DNA of 22,935 nt from Chloroflexota bacterium (GTDB taxonomy: Bacteria; Chloroflexota; Ktedonobacteria; Ktedonobacterales; Ktedonobacteraceae), in the NCBI GenBank assembly GCA_902812455.1, contig CADDZH010000087.1, forward strand, positions 1 to 22,935. The letters are read 5' to 3'. Shown here in pieces: positions 22,441 through 22,935 of the stretch. The notes under the pieces are model-generated. The model had not been told where the DNA came from, did not search any database, and saw only the letters and a list, made by a program, of their open reading frames with translations. The translations under genes were made by a program, and so were the position numbers. The first letter of the stretch is position 1. Each line of letters opens with the position of its first letter.

Positions 22441-22779
22441 CCGGATGAAATAACCTCATCGAATCCGGTAATGGTGTGCAAGGGAGGGGCACGAGGGCAA
22501 GCGCAAGGCCCCCGCACCGCATCCACACCGCCCCTTGCCCCTACGGGTACGCTCCAGTTCCCCATTCCTCGTTTGATCGGAAACGTTCATCGTGGACACA
22601 ATTTTCTGTAGGGGCGGGAGAGGATGCGGATGAGTGGCGGGGACGCTTGCGTCGCCCAATTGCCCCTGGTACTTTGTCAATGTCCATTTGACGGATGAGA
22701 ACCTGGCCCCCACAAGGGAGGCCACTACATATCATCCATCACATGAAGGTTGACTGAGTAATAAAAGGAAAACGTAAAA
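22441..22779 (+). other. 339-bp intergenic region after the capsid gene
   Basis: Just past the capsid stop, CCGGAT (22441-22446) and ATCCGG (22462-22467) can pair, without a T-tract. Then comes family A repeat copy 3. Downstream CTGTAGGGGC and GGATGCGG (about 22615-22640) are the inverse of CCGCATCC and GCCCCTACGG within that repeat. No credible gene; the frame open through it is repeat-derived. Confidence 0.6.
22492..22590. repeat. Dispersed GC-rich repeat family A, copy 3
   Basis: ACGAGGGCAAGCGCAAGGCC, then CCCGCACC, CCCCTTGCCCCTACGGGTAC, and CTCGTTTGATCGGAAACG with TTCATC at the right end. The left half matches copy 2 and the right end matches copy 1, so the full unit is about 95-100 bp. 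It separates the capsid gene from the next structural-type gene. Confidence 0.8.
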
Positions 22780-22935
22780 ATGACAGGATACATTAACCCT
22801 GATGGTTCGGTGCTGGCGGGCGGCCTTCTGCCTTCCAGCACCGGCCAGGCCCTCGCTCTCGACGCGAGCGGCAACCTTAAAGTGATCAGTGAAAACTCCG
22901 CCGCCTTGCCTGTGATTACGGAGGATCAGGTACGG
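22780..22935 (+). CDS. Start of a probable phage structural gene (runs off window)
   Basis: An open frame from ATG 22780 to the window end, 52 codons, beginning MTGYINPDGSVLAGGLLPSS. AAAGGA lies about 10 nt upstream. The Gly/Ser/Ala-rich start and the segment QALALDASGNLKVISENSAA resemble the N-termini of phage decoration, tail or fibre-type proteins, but this is only an impression. Codon use is GC-rich at third positions like the capsid gene. Too little is visible to assign a family. Confidence 0.65.
   Translation, partial: MTGYINPDGSVLAGGLLPSSTGQALALDASGNLKVISENSAALPVITEDQVR

Noticed and set aside
22476..22691. 71-residue + frame after the capsid gene
   Set aside because: It is the translation of repeat copy 3 and its flanks, with no ribosome site.

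Overview
The window looks like a chromosomal segment of a Chloroflexota bacterium, most likely a Ktedonobacteria-type organism. The basis is the mix of a DUF4097/SHOCT-like operon, CheB/CheR/PAS/kinase fusions, XRE-TPR regulators, and many small GC-rich palindromic repeats between genes. The taxonomic call is an inference from gene style and was not tested by search. Most of the window is host housekeeping and regulation; from about 18.9 kb rightwards it carries phage-type head genes.

Layout. 1-1271: the end of a double zinc-ribbon protein, a GNAT acetyltransferase (-), and an OsmC-type protein (+). 1308-4196: a four-gene operon behind a near-consensus promoter (small protein, DUF2089, SHOCT-like protein, large GGD-repeat DUF4097 beta-solenoid). 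4417-5034: an ECF sigma factor (-) convergent with that operon. 5485-11055: a signalling cluster on + (single-domain response regulator, stand-alone CheB with a zinc ribbon, giant CheB-CheR-PAS-histidine kinase). 11264-14502: an XRE-TPR regulator and a class V aminotransferase, both on -. 14801-18815: a compact minus-strand series, tRNA-Gln(UUG), glmU, a CNNM/CorC-type membrane protein and HMG-CoA lyase, probably read from the tRNA promoter.

18880-22935 is the most unusual part. A perfect-consensus promoter (TTGACA-17-TATAAT) faces right into an unrecognised Pro-rich acidic protein, then a fused prohead protease/major capsid protein. The capsid reading frame stops suddenly at 22015, but its missing C-terminal end (YKCRHEYGG...DFRGFYRGI) lies in frame at 22375-22440. 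Between them, 22007-22374, is a 368-nt sequence with the core elements of a self-splicing group I intron: P1 with a U-G pair at the splice site, P3, P4, P7, P8, P9 and a terminal G. The intron has no endonuclease ORF. A strong Shine-Dalgarno and in-frame ATG inside the fusion (20587-20599) would also yield a separate scaffold-capsid protein. A further structural-type gene begins at 22780 and runs off the window. No portal or terminase gene lies upstream.

At least six groups of short dispersed repeats fill the intergenic gaps. One copy forms the 3' end of the aminotransferase gene, and two copies of the same family lie within the phage-like segment.
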